Source: Phycisphaerae bacterium (GTDB taxonomy: Bacteria > Planctomycetota > Phycisphaerae > FEN-1346 > JAACEH01). From it: a stretch of 64,000 nt of DNA. The stretch covers positions 1 to 64,000 of the forward strand of contig JAAYDY010000099.1 in assembly GCA_012729015.1 (NCBI GenBank), given 5' to 3'. The position numbers and the translations under genes are program-made. Positions within the stretch are counted from its first letter, which is position 1. Every line of letters begins with the position of its first letter. The notes under the pieces were generated by a model. It did no database searches. It was given only the letters and a program-made list of their open reading frames with translations, and was not told the origin of the DNA. Shown here one piece after another: positions 16,679 through 26,128 of the stretch.

Positions 16679-17422
16679 TCACATCACCATGCCGCCATCG
16701 ACGGCCACGACTTGTCCCGTAATGTACGCCGCCGCGTCCGACGCGAAAAATGCCACCGCTTCGGCCACGTCCTCGGCCTCGCCCATCCGCCTCAGCGGAA
16801 TGTTCGCCAGGGCCTTCTCCTTCACCGCCGGCGGAAGCACGTCCGTCATATCCGTCCGGATGAACCCCGGCGCCACCGCGTTGGCCGTCACGTTCCGGGC
16901 CGCCAGCTCGCGGGCCGTCGTCTTCGTCAGGCCCACCACCCCGGCCTTCGACGCCGAGTAGTTCGCCTGCCCCGCGTTGCCCGCCAGGCCCGACACGCTC
17001 GCGATGTTCACGATCCGGCCCCGACGCTGTCGCATCATATAGCGCGACGCCGTCCGTGTCATCAGGAAGGTTCCCTTCAGGTTCACCGCAAGGACCAGGT
17101 CCCAGGCCCTCGTCTCCATCCGCATCAGCAGGTCGTCCCGCGTGATGCCGGCGTTGTTCACCAGAATGTCGATGCTGCCGAACGCCTCGTTCACCGCTTC
17201 GAGCGTCTTCTCGATGGCCTCTTCGTCCGTCACGTCCAGCTTGTAGGCCTTCGCCAGCGGCGAGCCCGCCTCGGTGCACAGTTTCACGGTCTCGGCCATC
17301 GGCTCTTCCAGCACGTCCATCAGGGCGACCTTCGCGCCGCCACGGGCCAGCCGCACGGCTATCGCACGGCCAATACCGCGCCCGCCTCCGGTCACGATCG
17401 CTACGCGGTCGGTGACGCTCAT
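16679..17422 (-). CDS. fabG: 3-oxoacyl-ACP reductase
   Basis: 247 residues, short-chain dehydrogenase family. NADP-binding TGGGRGIG at about residues 11-18, NNAG, and the catalytic Ser, Tyr and Lys in [21 protein letters not shown] (split here: SVSG, YSASK). Ends AVDGGMVM as typical for FabG. AGGAGG site 6 bases before the ATG. It lies 54 bases after fabD and 82 before acpP. Confidence 0.96.
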   Translation of the reverse strand: MSVTDRVAIVTGGGRGIGRAIAVRLARGGAKVALMDVLEEPMAETVKLCTEAGSPLAKAYKLDVTDEEAIEKTLEAVNEAFGSIDILVNNAGITRDDLLMRMETRAWDLVLAVNLKGTFLMTRTASRYMMRQRRGRIVNIASVSGLAGNAGQANYSASKAGVVGLTKTTARELAARNVTANAVAPGFIRTDMTDVLPPAVKEKALANIPLRRMGEAEDVAEAVAFFASDAAAYITGQVVAVDGGMVM

Positions 17423-17476
17423 CAGAACCTCCTCGCTCAGGTGTGACTCAGCAGATTCCCCGGTCTTGCCCCGGCC

Positions 17477-18400
17477 TCAGCAGACGCCCGTCTCGGCAGC
17501 GCCGTTGACGCCCGTCACCGCTGCGCCGCGGTCGATCTTCTTCATCAGGCCGCGAAGCACACGCCCGGGACCGATCTCGTAAAACGTGTCGAAGCCGTCC
17601 GCCAGCAGCCGTTCCATCGACTTCTGCCAGAGGATGCTCCCGGTCAACTGACGGACCAGCATCGGCTGAATGTCGGCCGACGACCCGTAGTAGTCCGCCG
17701 TCACATTCGCCACCACGGGCACCCGCAGGTCGCCCAGGGCGATGGCCCCCAGCTCGCAGGCCAGCCCCTCGGCGGCCGAGGCCATCAACTGGCTGTGAAA
17801 CGCGCCGGCCACTTTCAACTCGACGGCCCTGCCGCCGGCCTCCTCGGCCAGCGTCAGCGCCTTGGCGCATGCCCCCTTCGTTCCCGAGACCACAATCTGA
17901 CCCGGGCAGTTGAAATTGGCGGGCGAGATTATACCCAGCGCCGAAGCCGCTTCACAAATGTTTTTTACCTGCCCCTCGTCCAGCCCCATGATGCTGACCA
18001 TCGTGGACGGGTTGGCGTCGGCGGCCGCCTGCATCAGCTCCCCGCGGCGACGGGTCAGACGCACGCCGTCCTCGAACGACAGGGCCCCTGCGGCCCACAG
18101 GGCGGTGTACTCGCCCAGGCTCAGGCCCGCGGCCGCATCGGCCTTGACGTCGCGACCCGCCCCGGCGGCAAAACACTCGGCCAGGGCCACGCTCGTGACG
18201 AAAATCGCCGGTTGGCTGACATCGGTGGCGTTCAGGCGCTCCTCGGGGCCCTCGAAGCAGATCGCCGAGAGCTTGAACCCGAGCAGGCGGTCGGCCAGGT
18301 CAAACAGCTCGCGCGCCCGGGGCGAGGCCTCGTAGAGGTCCGCGCCCATGCCGACGCTCTGGGCGCCTTGGCCGGGAAAGAGCAATGCGGTCTTGCCCAC
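17477..18400 (-). CDS. fabD: Malonyl-CoA:ACP transacylase
   Basis: 307 residues from a GTG start (VGKTALLFPGQGAQSVGMG) with AAGGAGG upstream. The nucleophilic Ser is in GLSLGEYTALWAAG, and the catalytic His in VAGAFHSQLM. It ends with YEIGPGRVLRGLMKKID, the usual family close. Makes malonyl-ACP for FabH and FabF. Confidence 0.96.
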   Translation of the reverse strand: MGKTALLFPGQGAQSVGMGADLYEASPRARELFDLADRLLGFKLSAICFEGPEERLNATDVSQPAIFVTSVALAECFAAGAGRDVKADAAAGLSLGEYTALWAAGALSFEDGVRLTRRRGELMQAAADANPSTMVSIMGLDEGQVKNICEAASALGIISPANFNCPGQIVVSGTKGACAKALTLAEEAGGRAVELKVAGAFHSQLMASAAEGLACELGAIALGDLRVPVVANVTADYYGSSADIQPMLVRQLTGSILWQKSMERLLADGFDTFYEIGPGRVLRGLMKKIDRGAAVTGVNGAAETGVC

Positions 18401-18499
18401 GAGTGGCCTCCTTGACCTCTGGTTCCGGTGCAATCGCCCGAGAGGTCCGTCCCGGGCATGGAGAATCGTACGGTGGAGCGACAGCCGCCGCGGTGCGCG

Positions 18500-19492
18500 C
18501 TAGAATTTCACGACCGCCGAGGCCCACGACAAGCCGCCGCCGAACGCAACCAGGATCGCCGTCTGGCCGTCGCGGATGCAACCCTGACGCCGCGCCTCGG
18601 CCAACGCGATCGGCACGCTCGCCGCGCTGGTGTTGCCGTACTTGTCGATGTTGACGAAGATCTTCTCCGCCGGGAACCCCAGACGCCCGACGGCCGAATC
18701 GATGATCCGGGTGTTCACCTGGTGCGGCACCACCATCGCCACGTCGTCCACCGTCAGGTGGCACTGGGCCATGGCGTCGCGGACCAGCTCCTGCATCTTG
18801 TCTACGGCGAAACGGTACACCTCGCGGCCCTGGATAACCATCTTGTTGGCCGCCTCGTCCAGATTCTGGTGCGTCACGGGCTGGGCCGTGCCGCCGGCCG
18901 GGACGATCATCAGGTGGCCGCCCACGCCGTCGATGCCGAGGGTGTTGTAGATGACCCCTGTGTCGGGCTCGTCCGAGCCTTCCAGCAGGGCGGCCCCGGC
19001 CCCGTCGCCGAACAGGATGCAACTGCCACGGTCCTTGTAGTTCGTGATGGCGCTGAGCTTCTCGGCCCCGATGACCAGCGCACTGCGGACGATGCCCGCC
19101 ATGATCGCGCCGCGAGCCATCGCCAGGCCGCAGACGAACCCCGAGCAGGCCGCCTCCAGGTCGAATCCGCCGCACTTCGGGATGCCCAGCTTGTGCTGCA
19201 CAATGGCCGCCGTGGCCGGGAAGATGTGGTCCGGCGTGATCGTCGAGATAATCACCAGGTCCACGTCGGCCGGCTCGCGGCCGGCATCCTTCAGGGCCTC
19301 GCGGGCGGCAGCCACGGCCAGGTCGCTCGTGGCCTCGTTCTCGGCCGCAACGCGCCTCTGGCGGATGCCCGTCCGCGTCACGATCCACTCGTCGGAGGTG
19401 TCGACAAGCCGGGTGAAATCGTCATTGGTCATGATTCGCTCGGGAACGTAAAATCCGGTCCCGATGATCTTTACGCTGCGCGGGTGACTCAC
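18500..19492 (-). CDS. fabH: Beta-ketoacyl-ACP synthase III
   Basis: 330 residues. Starts fatty-acid synthesis by condensing acetyl-CoA with malonyl-ACP. Catalytic Cys in EAACSGFVCGL, His in VPHQVNTRI and Asn in KYGNTSAASVP; GDGAGAALLE is also typical. The GTG start overlaps the plsX stop codon by four bases (GTGA). A 99-base gap follows before fabD. Confidence 0.97.
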   Translation of the reverse strand: MSHPRSVKIIGTGFYVPERIMTNDDFTRLVDTSDEWIVTRTGIRQRRVAAENEATSDLAVAAAREALKDAGREPADVDLVIISTITPDHIFPATAAIVQHKLGIPKCGGFDLEAACSGFVCGLAMARGAIMAGIVRSALVIGAEKLSAITNYKDRGSCILFGDGAGAALLEGSDEPDTGVIYNTLGIDGVGGHLMIVPAGGTAQPVTHQNLDEAANKMVIQGREVYRFAVDKMQELVRDAMAQCHLTVDDVAMVVPHQVNTRIIDSAVGRLGFPAEKIFVNIDKYGNTSAASVPIALAEARRQGCIRDGQTAILVAFGGGLSWASAVVKF

Positions 19493-20493
19493 GTGTGCAG
19501 TTCTCCTGCCGGGGCCAGGGCGCTTTCGATGGCCTCATTGACCTTCTGCCCGGCGAATCGCGAGGAGGCTTTCAGGGCGTTCTTGATGGCCCGAGCCTTG
19601 GAGGAACCGTGACTGATGATGCCGATCCCGTCGATCCCCAGCAGCGGCGCGCCGCCATAGGACGAGTAATCGTGCTGCTCCTGCAGCTTCGAGACGATCG
19701 GCTTGAGTTTCGAAATCATGTCCGGGGCGAACGATGTCAACTCGTCGGCCAGCATCCGGACCATGCCTTCGCCCATGCCTTCGATCACTTTCAGAACGAC
19801 GTTGCCGACGAAACCGTCGCAGACGATCACGTCGAAATTGCCGTTGAACAGGTCGCGCCCCTCGGCATTGCCGCAGAAGTTGATCGGCGCGCTGCGGAGC
19901 AGTTGCCGCGTCTCGCGGACCAGGTCCGTGCCCTTGGCGTCTTCGCTGCCGATGCTCATCAGGCCCACACGCGGGCTCTTGGTCCCCAGGACCCGCTGGC
20001 TGTACACCGAGGCCATCAGGCCGTACTGGGCCAGGTGCAACGGTTTGGCGTGAATGTTGGCTCCGACGTCGATCACCACGACCGGGCCGTGGAACGTCGG
20101 CACAATGATCGAGATGCCCGCCCGGCGAACGCCTCGCAGCGTCCGCAGCGCCATCTGCGCCGCCGCCACCACCGCCCCGGTGTTGCCCGCCGACACGAAC
20201 GCGTCGGCGCGGCCTTCCCGCATCGCCTCGACCATGCGGCTGATGCTGGACCGCGGCTTCTGCCGAAGCGCCTCCACCGGCGACTCGTCCATCCCGATGG
20301 CCTGCTCGGCGTGCTCGACCACGATCCGGTCGAACGGGCCGCCGAGGGCCTTCAACTCGTTCTCGAGGGTGTCCTGGGGGCCCACCAGGAGAATAGAATC
20401 CTCCGGAGGCAGGATGTCAAGAGCCTCGACCGCTCCCTTGATGATCTCCGAGGGCGCATAATCCCCGCCCATCGCATCCAGGGCCGTCCGCAT
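19489..20493 (-). CDS. plsX: Phosphate acyltransferase
   Basis: 334 residues. Converts acyl-ACP to acyl-phosphate for phospholipid synthesis at the membrane. Diagnostic MRTALDAMGGDYAPSEIIKG, FVSAGNTGAVVA, IDVGANIHAKP, NAEGRDLF and VVCDGF-like (VIVCDGFVGNVVLK) motifs are all present. AAGGAG lies 9 bases upstream of the ATG, 4 bases after the rpmF stop. Confidence 0.97.
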   Translation of the reverse strand: MRTALDAMGGDYAPSEIIKGAVEALDILPPEDSILLVGPQDTLENELKALGGPFDRIVVEHAEQAIGMDESPVEALRQKPRSSISRMVEAMREGRADAFVSAGNTGAVVAAAQMALRTLRGVRRAGISIIVPTFHGPVVVIDVGANIHAKPLHLAQYGLMASVYSQRVLGTKSPRVGLMSIGSEDAKGTDLVRETRQLLRSAPINFCGNAEGRDLFNGNFDVIVCDGFVGNVVLKVIEGMGEGMVRMLADELTSFAPDMISKLKPIVSKLQEQHDYSSYGGAPLLGIDGIGIISHGSSKARAIKNALKASSRFAGQKVNEAIESALAPAGELHT

Positions 20494-20497
20494 GCGT

Positions 20498-20677
20498 TCA
20501 GCTCTCCTTGGTGGCTACAACCTGGCGGTTCTGGTACCAGCCACAGTTGTCGCACACGCGGTGCGGCAGCGTCACGTGGTTGCAGTGGCTGCAAATGACG
20601 GTTGCCTGCGGCGTCAGCGCGTGATGGCTCCGACGCTTCCGCTTGCGGGCCTTGCTTGACTTGCGTTTCGGTTGCAT
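20498..20677 (-). CDS. rpmF: 50S ribosomal protein L32
   Basis: 59 residues. Basic start MQPKRKSSKARKRKRRSHHA and a zinc-ribbon with CSHCNHVTLPHRVCDNCG, the four-Cys form of L32. First gene of the fab operon, as in many bacteria. The upstream leader contains a 9-bp perfect hairpin (20727-20747) that could tune expression. Confidence 0.95.
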   Translation of the reverse strand: MQPKRKSSKARKRKRRSHHALTPQATVICSHCNHVTLPHRVCDNCGWYQNRQVVATKES

Positions 20678-20726
20678 GTGTCGTCGATCCCCTAGATGGC
20701 CACGCGGGGCCAGCCTGTAAGGCAAA

Positions 20727-20747
20727 GAGAGGGCTCCAAGCCCTCTC
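20727..20747 (-). promoter_or_regulatory. Leader hairpin of the rpmF-fab operon
   Basis: GAGAGGGCT and AGCCCTCTC form a 9-bp perfect stem with a 3-base loop, followed on the minus strand by TTTGCC, 50 bases before the rpmF ATG. A likely -35 TTGACG lies upstream near 20812. Might be an attenuator or a protein-binding site. Confidence 0.45.
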
Positions 20748-20847
20748 GGCAAAGCGGCCATGGTATCCTATCCCCACGGCTACCGTCAAGGAAAAAGCCC
20801 TCCCCGCGGGCCCGCCGCCGCCGGAGCCCGCTCGCTGCCTCATTCGG

Positions 20848-20877
20848 TTGCTTTTCGGGGGCTTTACGGTGTATACT
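20848..20877 (+). promoter_or_regulatory. Sigma-70-type promoter for the SGNH/dockerin gene
   Basis: TTGCTT (20848-20853), 18-base spacer, TATACT (20872-20877). The start near 20884 gives a leader of about 155 bases. It faces away from the rpmF operon. Confidence 0.6.
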
Positions 20878-21040
20878 ATCTGTACTGCTCCCCCGTGCTC
20901 GGGGGCGCCCGTGGGGACCATGCGTGCTGACCGTTCGGGGGGAGGGCCACTCTGTGGCCTTCAAGCCCGGCGGCAGTGGTCCCGCAAGGACGAGTTCGAC
21001 CTCATCGCGATTCATCCGATTGTTGTGCCGGGAGGCGACC

Positions 21041-23725
21041 ATGGGAACACGGTGGATCGGCAGTGCTGCGCTGGTAGTTCTGATGATGGCGGCCATTGGA
21101 GGGCAGGCCCACGCCGGGCCGCCCTATTATGTCGGAGCCTATGAGGCCGACCACGAGTTCGACCGCATCACCGCCGCCGACATGGACGTGATCCGCAGCA
21201 AGCACGTCCTCATGGCCAGCCGCTCCTTCGGCCTCGGCATCCTGAGCGGTGTCAACGGCCTGGCCTCGTCCAACCCCATTTACCAGCTCAACCGCAGCCC
21301 GACCTACGACGTCAACAACGGGGCCGACATCCCCCTGAACGTCTACGACAACTTCGATTTCGTCCACTATCTGTGTACGCTGAACCCCACCTATGCCACG
21401 CGCCTGGTCGAAATCGACAACTTCGTACGCAATCGCTACCACGGGCAACTCGATGCCGTGATGGTCGAGTACCACTTCTGCGATGCCGCCACGTTCCCGA
21501 CCTATCAGGCGATTCTTGACGGCTGGCGGCGGGATTTTCCGCACATCAAAGTCATCTACGTGACCTCCGGCTACATGATCGATCAGTACTACCACGACAG
21601 CAACCAGGCTTCGGCGGCGTTCGGGGCCCTGTCGCGGTCGGCCTACATGGGCGTCCAGCCCCTGTACGACATGGCTCGGCTGCTGGGCACCGATCCGGCA
21701 GGCGTCTGGCAGGGCGACTACCTGCTGCCCGAGTACAACCTCTATTACCCCAACGGCGACAACATCCACCCCAACACGCCCTTCATCCAGGAACGCATGG
21801 GCAAGGCCCTCCTGCTGGTGCTCTACAAGATGTTCTGTGAGCTGCCGTTGCGGGCCGACGCCGGCGACGACCAGTTCATCGTGGACGACGATTCCAACGG
21901 CAGTTGCACGGTGACTCTCGACGGGTCCGAGAGTTACTGCCGCGACGGCACGCTGGTCAGCTATGTCTGGAAAGAGGGCGAAACGGTGGTTGCCACCGGC
22001 GAGACCGCCGAGGTGGAGCTGCCGTATGGCACGCACACGATCTACCTGACCGTGACCGACGACGAAGGCAACACCGACCGCGACGACGTCCGGATCGTCG
22101 CCAAGGCCAGCAGCATTCACGTGGTGTACCAGGTGTCGGCCAGCGCCGACGACACGCAGTTCACCTCGACGGGCAACCTGGCGACCAGTTCCACGGTGAT
22201 GTGGCCCTACAATTACGGCGACCGGCGTTCGGGGATGCGGTGGTCCGTCACGATTCCCAAGGGCAGCACGATTCTCGAGGCCAAGGTCTCGGCCTGCTCC
22301 AACGGGCAGAACGACGTGCAGAACAGCCCGATTCTCCAGATGAACCTGTTCGACTACGACAGTTGCCCGGCGTTTACCAGCAATCCCTGGACGTGGGCGG
22401 TCACCGAGAACGCCGTCACCTGGATCATGGAGAAGAGCGCGTGGCTGGAAGGGCAGTGGTACGACAGCCCGGACATCGCCTCGATCGTCCAGGAGTTCAT
22501 CGACCGGCCGGGCTACGCCCCCGGCAACTTCCTGGGCCTTCGCGGCATGGGCGCGCGGCCCACGGGCACCATCGGGTGGCACTACGTCTACCAGTGGGAC
22601 TACACCGGCCACGCGCGCGGAGCGAAGCTCGACATTCTCTACGCCGAGCCCGAGCCGAACCACGCCCCCGTGGCCGAGGCGGGGCCGAACCAGTTGCTCC
22701 ACGACACCGACCGTGACGGCTTCATCACCGTGACCCTGGACGGCAGCGCGTCGAGCGATTCCGACGGCGCCATCGTCAGCTACGTCTGGAAGGAAGGGGC
22801 CACGCAGATCGCCACCGGTCAGACCGCCCAGGTCACGTTGCCCACGGGCGTTCACAGCATCACGCTCCTGGTGACCGACAACGAGGGGGCCACCGACGAC
22901 GATGTCGTCGTGCTGCGCCTGAACGCGCCGCCGACGGCCGACGCCGGCGAGAACCAGACCATCGAGGCCGATCCGAGCGGCTACGCCTGGGTGGCCCTCG
23001 ACGGCAGCGGCTCGTCCGATCCCGACGGCAATCTCGTGGACTGGCGGTGGGAGGACGGCGGCACGCTGCTGGGCGCCGAAGGCGTGGCCGTGCAGCACTT
23101 CAGCCTGGCCGTCGGTGTTCACGTCATCACGCTGACCGTCGCCGACCAGGACAGCGCCACCGACCAGGACACGGTCACCGTGACCGTGACGCCCACGACG
23201 AATGTGCTGACCATCTCCGCAGCGGCGGACCTGGACTGGGTGTACCAGAACACCCCGAGCATCCTGACCCGGAATGGGCACAAGACGCGGCTGGCCATCA
23301 CCGTCGAGAAGTGGGGCGGCAACCAGAGCGTGACGCTGGCGGTCGAGAAGGTGGCCGACAGCGGCGCGGGCGAGGTGACCGTGGAGGACGATCCTGACGG
23401 CGACCCGCTGGTGCGGTACGTGTATGGCGGCCTGCGGAGCGACGGCACGACCGGCACCGGGGCGCTCGTGCTTCGCGTGACGGCCACCGGCGACGTGTCG
23501 GGCCAGGCTTTCGCCGACGTGGCGATGACGGTTCGCAAGCTCGGCGACATTGACGGCAACGGCGGCGCCGAGCCCGGCGACATGTCGCTGCTGGTCAACC
23601 GGCTGAACGGCATGGACACCTCGGGCCTGCCGGCCTGCGCGTTCGACCTGGACACCAACGGCGGCGCCGAACCCGGCGACATGTCGTTACTGGTGAACAT
23701 CCTGAACGGCATGCCGGTGCTGTGA
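21041..23725 (+). CDS. Secreted SGNH-like, PKD and dockerin-repeat protein
   Basis: 894 residues, ATG chosen for the GGGAGGCGACC site. Signal peptide to about residue 26 (GGQAHAG). Residues 30-265 resemble an SGNH-type hydrolase: a possible nucleophile in MASRSFGLGI and a block-V-like DNIHPN with the Asp-x-x-His pair. Then a PKD domain (about 269-353, ADAGDDQFIV), a DNRLRE-like beta domain (about 360-538, SASADDTQFTSTGNLATSST), two more PKD domains (APVAEAGPNQ, PPTADAGENQ), a beta domain, and at 830-894 two dockerin-like EF-hand repeats (DIDGNGGAEPGDMSLLVNRL, DLDTNGGAEPGDMSLLVNIL). Probably an extracellular esterase or glycan-acting enzyme held on a scaffold. The enzyme assignment is tentative because the classical GDS motif is absent. 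Confidence 0.8.
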   Translation: MGTRWIGSAALVVLMMAAIGGQAHAGPPYYVGAYEADHEFDRITAADMDVIRSKHVLMASRSFGLGILSGVNGLASSNPIYQLNRSPTYDVNNGADIPLNVYDNFDFVHYLCTLNPTYATRLVEIDNFVRNRYHGQLDAVMVEYHFCDAATFPTYQAILDGWRRDFPHIKVIYVTSGYMIDQYYHDSNQASAAFGALSRSAYMGVQPLYDMARLLGTDPAGVWQGDYLLPEYNLYYPNGDNIHPNTPFIQERMGKALLLVLYKMFCELPLRADAGDDQFIVDDDSNGSCTVTLDGSESYCRDGTLVSYVWKEGETVVATGETAEVELPYGTHTIYLTVTDDEGNTDRDDVRIVAKASSIHVVYQVSASADDTQFTSTGNLATSSTVMWPYNYGDRRSGMRWSVTIPKGSTILEAKVSACSNGQNDVQNSPILQMNLFDYDSCPAFTSNPWTWAVTENAVTWIMEKSAWLEGQWYDSPDIASIVQEFIDRPGYAPGNFLGLRGMGARPTGTIGWHYVYQWDYTGHARGAKLDILYAEPEPNHAPVAEAGPNQLLHDTDRDGFITVTLDGSASSDSDGAIVSYVWKEGATQIATGQTAQVTLPTGVHSITLLVTDNEGATDDDVVVLRLNAPPTADAGENQTIEADPSGYAWVALDGSGSSDPDGNLVDWRWEDGGTLLGAEGVAVQHFSLAVGVHVITLTVADQDSATDQDTVTVTVTPTTNVLTISAAADLDWVYQNTPSILTRNGHKTRLAITVEKWGGNQSVTLAVEKVADSGAGEVTVEDDPDGDPLVRYVYGGLRSDGTTGTGALVLRVTATGDVSGQAFADVAMTVRKLGDIDGNGGAEPGDMSLLVNRLNGMDTSGLPACAFDLDTNGGAEPGDMSLLVNILNGMPVL

Positions 23726-23848
23726 CCTCACCCGGCGTTGCGGCCATGAGGGCGGCTCATCCCTCGACATGGCTCGGGACGTGCAGCAAGTCGTCCCTGT
23801 GGGTGACGCGTTGAGAGGGGAGGCGGCGGCGAGTTTGTGACCACGGGG

Positions 23849-24904
23849 TCAGCCGGCCTGCGGCGAGGGCAGGGGCGGGGAAGCGTTGGTGGCCGGACCG
23901 TCGGCCTGCGGCGGCGGCGCGTGGCCGAGGAGTTCCAGGGCGTGGTCGGTGCGTCGGTCGGTGCGGCGGGTGGTGAGGAAGCTCATCGCCCCGCGTGGCG
24001 TCTGCATCCACAGCAGGTTCGAGAAGATCCGCCGTTTCAGCCGGGCGTGGGCCACCTCGGCCACCGGCACCTGGACGATGCGGCGGCGCATCCACTTGCG
24101 GTAGACGAACACCGCGTGACCGTCGATGAAGATGAGTTTGCCGCGGCGGAGCCACCCGGCCCCGCGCAGGCCCTTGACATTGGCCGGCAACACGAGCTGC
24201 GCCTTCTTGTGCGCCAGCTTGATCTTGGCCAGCGCGTCGGCGTCCTCGGGTTCCATGTCGTTCAGGGCATGGTGCACGCTGTCGCGGACGAACAGGGCCA
24301 CGGCCGCCTGCCACGCCACGCGGACGGCGAACGCCATGGCTCGCCAGAACAGCGGCAACAGATACAGGATGATCGCCAGCAGAATCGTGCAGACGATGGC
24401 CGTCGGCACGGGGTACGCGATGGCCAGGCCCGCCAGGACCAGGACGACGCCGTCGCCGGCCAGGCTGAGCAGGATGTCGCTGAAGGGCTCGGGGCTGGCG
24501 GCCACCATGACGCGCGACCCGACCTTCGCGGCGTTGGTGGTCGTGGCGACCAGGGCCGCGCCCAGGCCGGCCATGATCCAGCCGGCGGCGCCCGTGGCGG
24601 GGTCGTCACTGACCACCATCACGCCGATGGCCGCCGCAGCCACCGGACGGACGAAGCTGTGCACGGCGTTCCACACGTGGTCCACGGCCGGCAGCTTGTC
24701 GGCCAGGAACTCCACCACGAAGAGCAATCCCGAGATGATAATGACGGGCCAGTTGGCCAGCGACTCGAAGCCCTGGAGACCCACCTCGTTGCCCCAGCCG
24801 AACTTCCCGGCCAGCCCGACCATGCAGACCGTCAGATACAGGTTGATACCCGACGTGAACGACACGCCCAGCAGCATCGACAGTTTGGTGATGATCTCCG
24901 GCAT
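23849..24904 (-). CDS. DUF4126 family membrane protein
   Basis: 351 residues. The N-terminal LGVSFTSGINLYLTVCMVGL is characteristic of DUF4126. About five or six membrane helices occupy residues 5-215 (SLANWPVIIISGLLFVVEFL, VRPVAAAAIGVMVVS, GAALVATTTNAAKVGSR). The cytoplasmic C-terminal part (from about 240) has a soluble beta domain (GKLIFIDGHAVFVYRKWMRR) and a Pro/Ala-rich tail. AAGGAG lies 11 bases upstream of the ATG. Function of the family is unknown. Confidence 0.8.
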   Translation of the reverse strand: MPEIITKLSMLLGVSFTSGINLYLTVCMVGLAGKFGWGNEVGLQGFESLANWPVIIISGLLFVVEFLADKLPAVDHVWNAVHSFVRPVAAAAIGVMVVSDDPATGAAGWIMAGLGAALVATTTNAAKVGSRVMVAASPEPFSDILLSLAGDGVVLVLAGLAIAYPVPTAIVCTILLAIILYLLPLFWRAMAFAVRVAWQAAVALFVRDSVHHALNDMEPEDADALAKIKLAHKKAQLVLPANVKGLRGAGWLRRGKLIFIDGHAVFVYRKWMRRRIVQVPVAEVAHARLKRRIFSNLLWMQTPRGAMSFLTTRRTDRRTDHALELLGHAPPPQADGPATNASPPLPSPQAG

Positions 24905-25024
24905 GGTCCGCGTGGCTCCTTGGCGATCCGCCGCCGCAGTATACCCTGTGGCATGCCGACGGGCCAGCGGATAAAATGCCGCCTCGCCCGCGAGGGCCGA
25001 GTGGGCGCGTGCTCACTGCAACCC

Positions 25025-25265
25025 GTAGGGTGGGTCCCCCGGACCCGCGCGGATGCCTTGCAGCGAGCCGCTCCTACGGTTGACGTGGCGGGGAGGGTTC
25101 AAGGCATTCGGCATGCCTGACGGGGCAGGCATGGCACCCAACGTTCGACCCTCACCGCCCCTCGACTGTGCTCGGGGCGCCTCCCCCTGGAAGGGGGAGG
25201 GGGGGGGTGACCCATCTCCCTTCACGGGAGAAACCGCAGGGCGGGTCCGCCGGACCCACGCGGAT
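25025..25265. repeat. Cluster of palindromic repeats, families B, C and G
   Basis: A 240-base mosaic upstream of the comB-like gene: a family-B copy (25025-25055), GAGCCGCTCCTACGGTTGAC of family G, a family-C half (CATGCCTGACGGGGCAGGCATGG), a CTCGACTGTGCTCGGGG module with a GGAAGGGGGAGGG tract, and a second family-B copy (25236-25265). The order resembles the mosaic at 45413-45511. Confidence 0.7.
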
Positions 25266-25295
25266 GCCGAGTCCGCAGGAGAAGGAGTCTGTGCC

Positions 25296-26042
25296 GTGCG
25301 CGACGTGTACGTTGTGTTTGATCCCGAGATGCTGACGGCCGAGTTCCTGTCGTCTCGGACGGCCGTGGTGATCGACGTGCTCAGGGCCACCTCGAGCATG
25401 ATCCAGGCGCTGGCCAACGGAGCGACGCAGGTGAGACCGGTCGGTGAGGTGGACGAGGCCCTGGCGCTACGGCGCGAGCTGCCGGCGGACACGGTGGTCC
25501 TGGGCGGCGAACGAGAGGGGCTGCGCATCGACGGGTTCGACCTCGGCAACACGCCGCAGGAGTTCGCCGCGCCGGTCGTCGCGGGCAAGACAGTGGTCAT
25601 GACCACCACCAACGGCACGCGGGCGATCCTGCTGGCGTCGTCGGCACGGCGGCTCTTCATTGCCGCACTGACCAATGCCGCCGCCACGGCCGCCGAGCTG
25701 TGCCGCCACGGCGACGGCGGCGACATCGTCCTGGTCGGCAGCGGCACGGAGCGCCGCATCAGTTGGGAAGATTCGCTCTGCGCCGGGGCCATCGTGCAGC
25801 GGCTCCTGGCCGCCGGGGGCGACGGCGAGTTCCATCTGACCGACTCGGCCCTGATCGCCCTGGAACTCTGGAACGCCTGGGGCGACCGGCTGGATGAGGC
25901 CCTTCGCCGCGGCCGCGGCGGGTACAACGTCGTCAAACGCGGCCTCCACGACGCCTTCGCCGCCTGCGCCGCCATCGACACGCTGCCGGTCGTCGCGGAA
26001 GTCCACCGCGACCCGCTCCGCGTGCTGGTGCGGCCGCAATAG
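25296..26042 (+). CDS. comB: ComB-like 2-phosphosulfolactate phosphatase
   Basis: 248 residues from GTG with AAGGAG 8 bases upstream. Motifs AVVIDVLRATSSMIQALANG, LGGEREGL and VVMTTTNGTRAIL match the ComB family. In methanogens ComB dephosphorylates phosphosulfolactate in coenzyme M synthesis; in bacteria the role is less certain and may concern sulfolactate or another phosphoester. No other coenzyme M or sulfonate gene is nearby, so it is an orphan here. Confidence 0.87.
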   Translation: MRDVYVVFDPEMLTAEFLSSRTAVVIDVLRATSSMIQALANGATQVRPVGEVDEALALRRELPADTVVLGGEREGLRIDGFDLGNTPQEFAAPVVAGKTVVMTTTNGTRAILLASSARRLFIAALTNAAATAAELCRHGDGGDIVLVGSGTERRISWEDSLCAGAIVQRLLAAGGDGEFHLTDSALIALELWNAWGDRLDEALRRGRGGYNVVKRGLHDAFAACAAIDTLPVVAEVHRDPLRVLVRPQ

Positions 26043-26046
26043 CGCG

Positions 26047-26075
26047 GCGGGGCGAGCCACGATGGCCCGCCCCGC
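26047..26075. terminator. Hairpin between convergent genes
   Basis: GCGGGGCG (26047-26054) pairs with CGCCCCGC (26068-26075), with an inner GCC/GGC extension. It lies between convergent comB and the pseudopilin gene. No T-run follows, so termination is only likely. Confidence 0.45.
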
Positions 26076-26128
26076 GTCGTGCTGTCCGGTCCGCCGGACG
26101 GCTGCTTCGTCGATACGTTGTCGCGCCG

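Noticed and set aside
21002-23281. A 759-codon minus-strand frame over the SGNH/dockerin gene
   Set aside because: Val/Gly/Arg-rich translation without any domain; the plus strand has clear domains.
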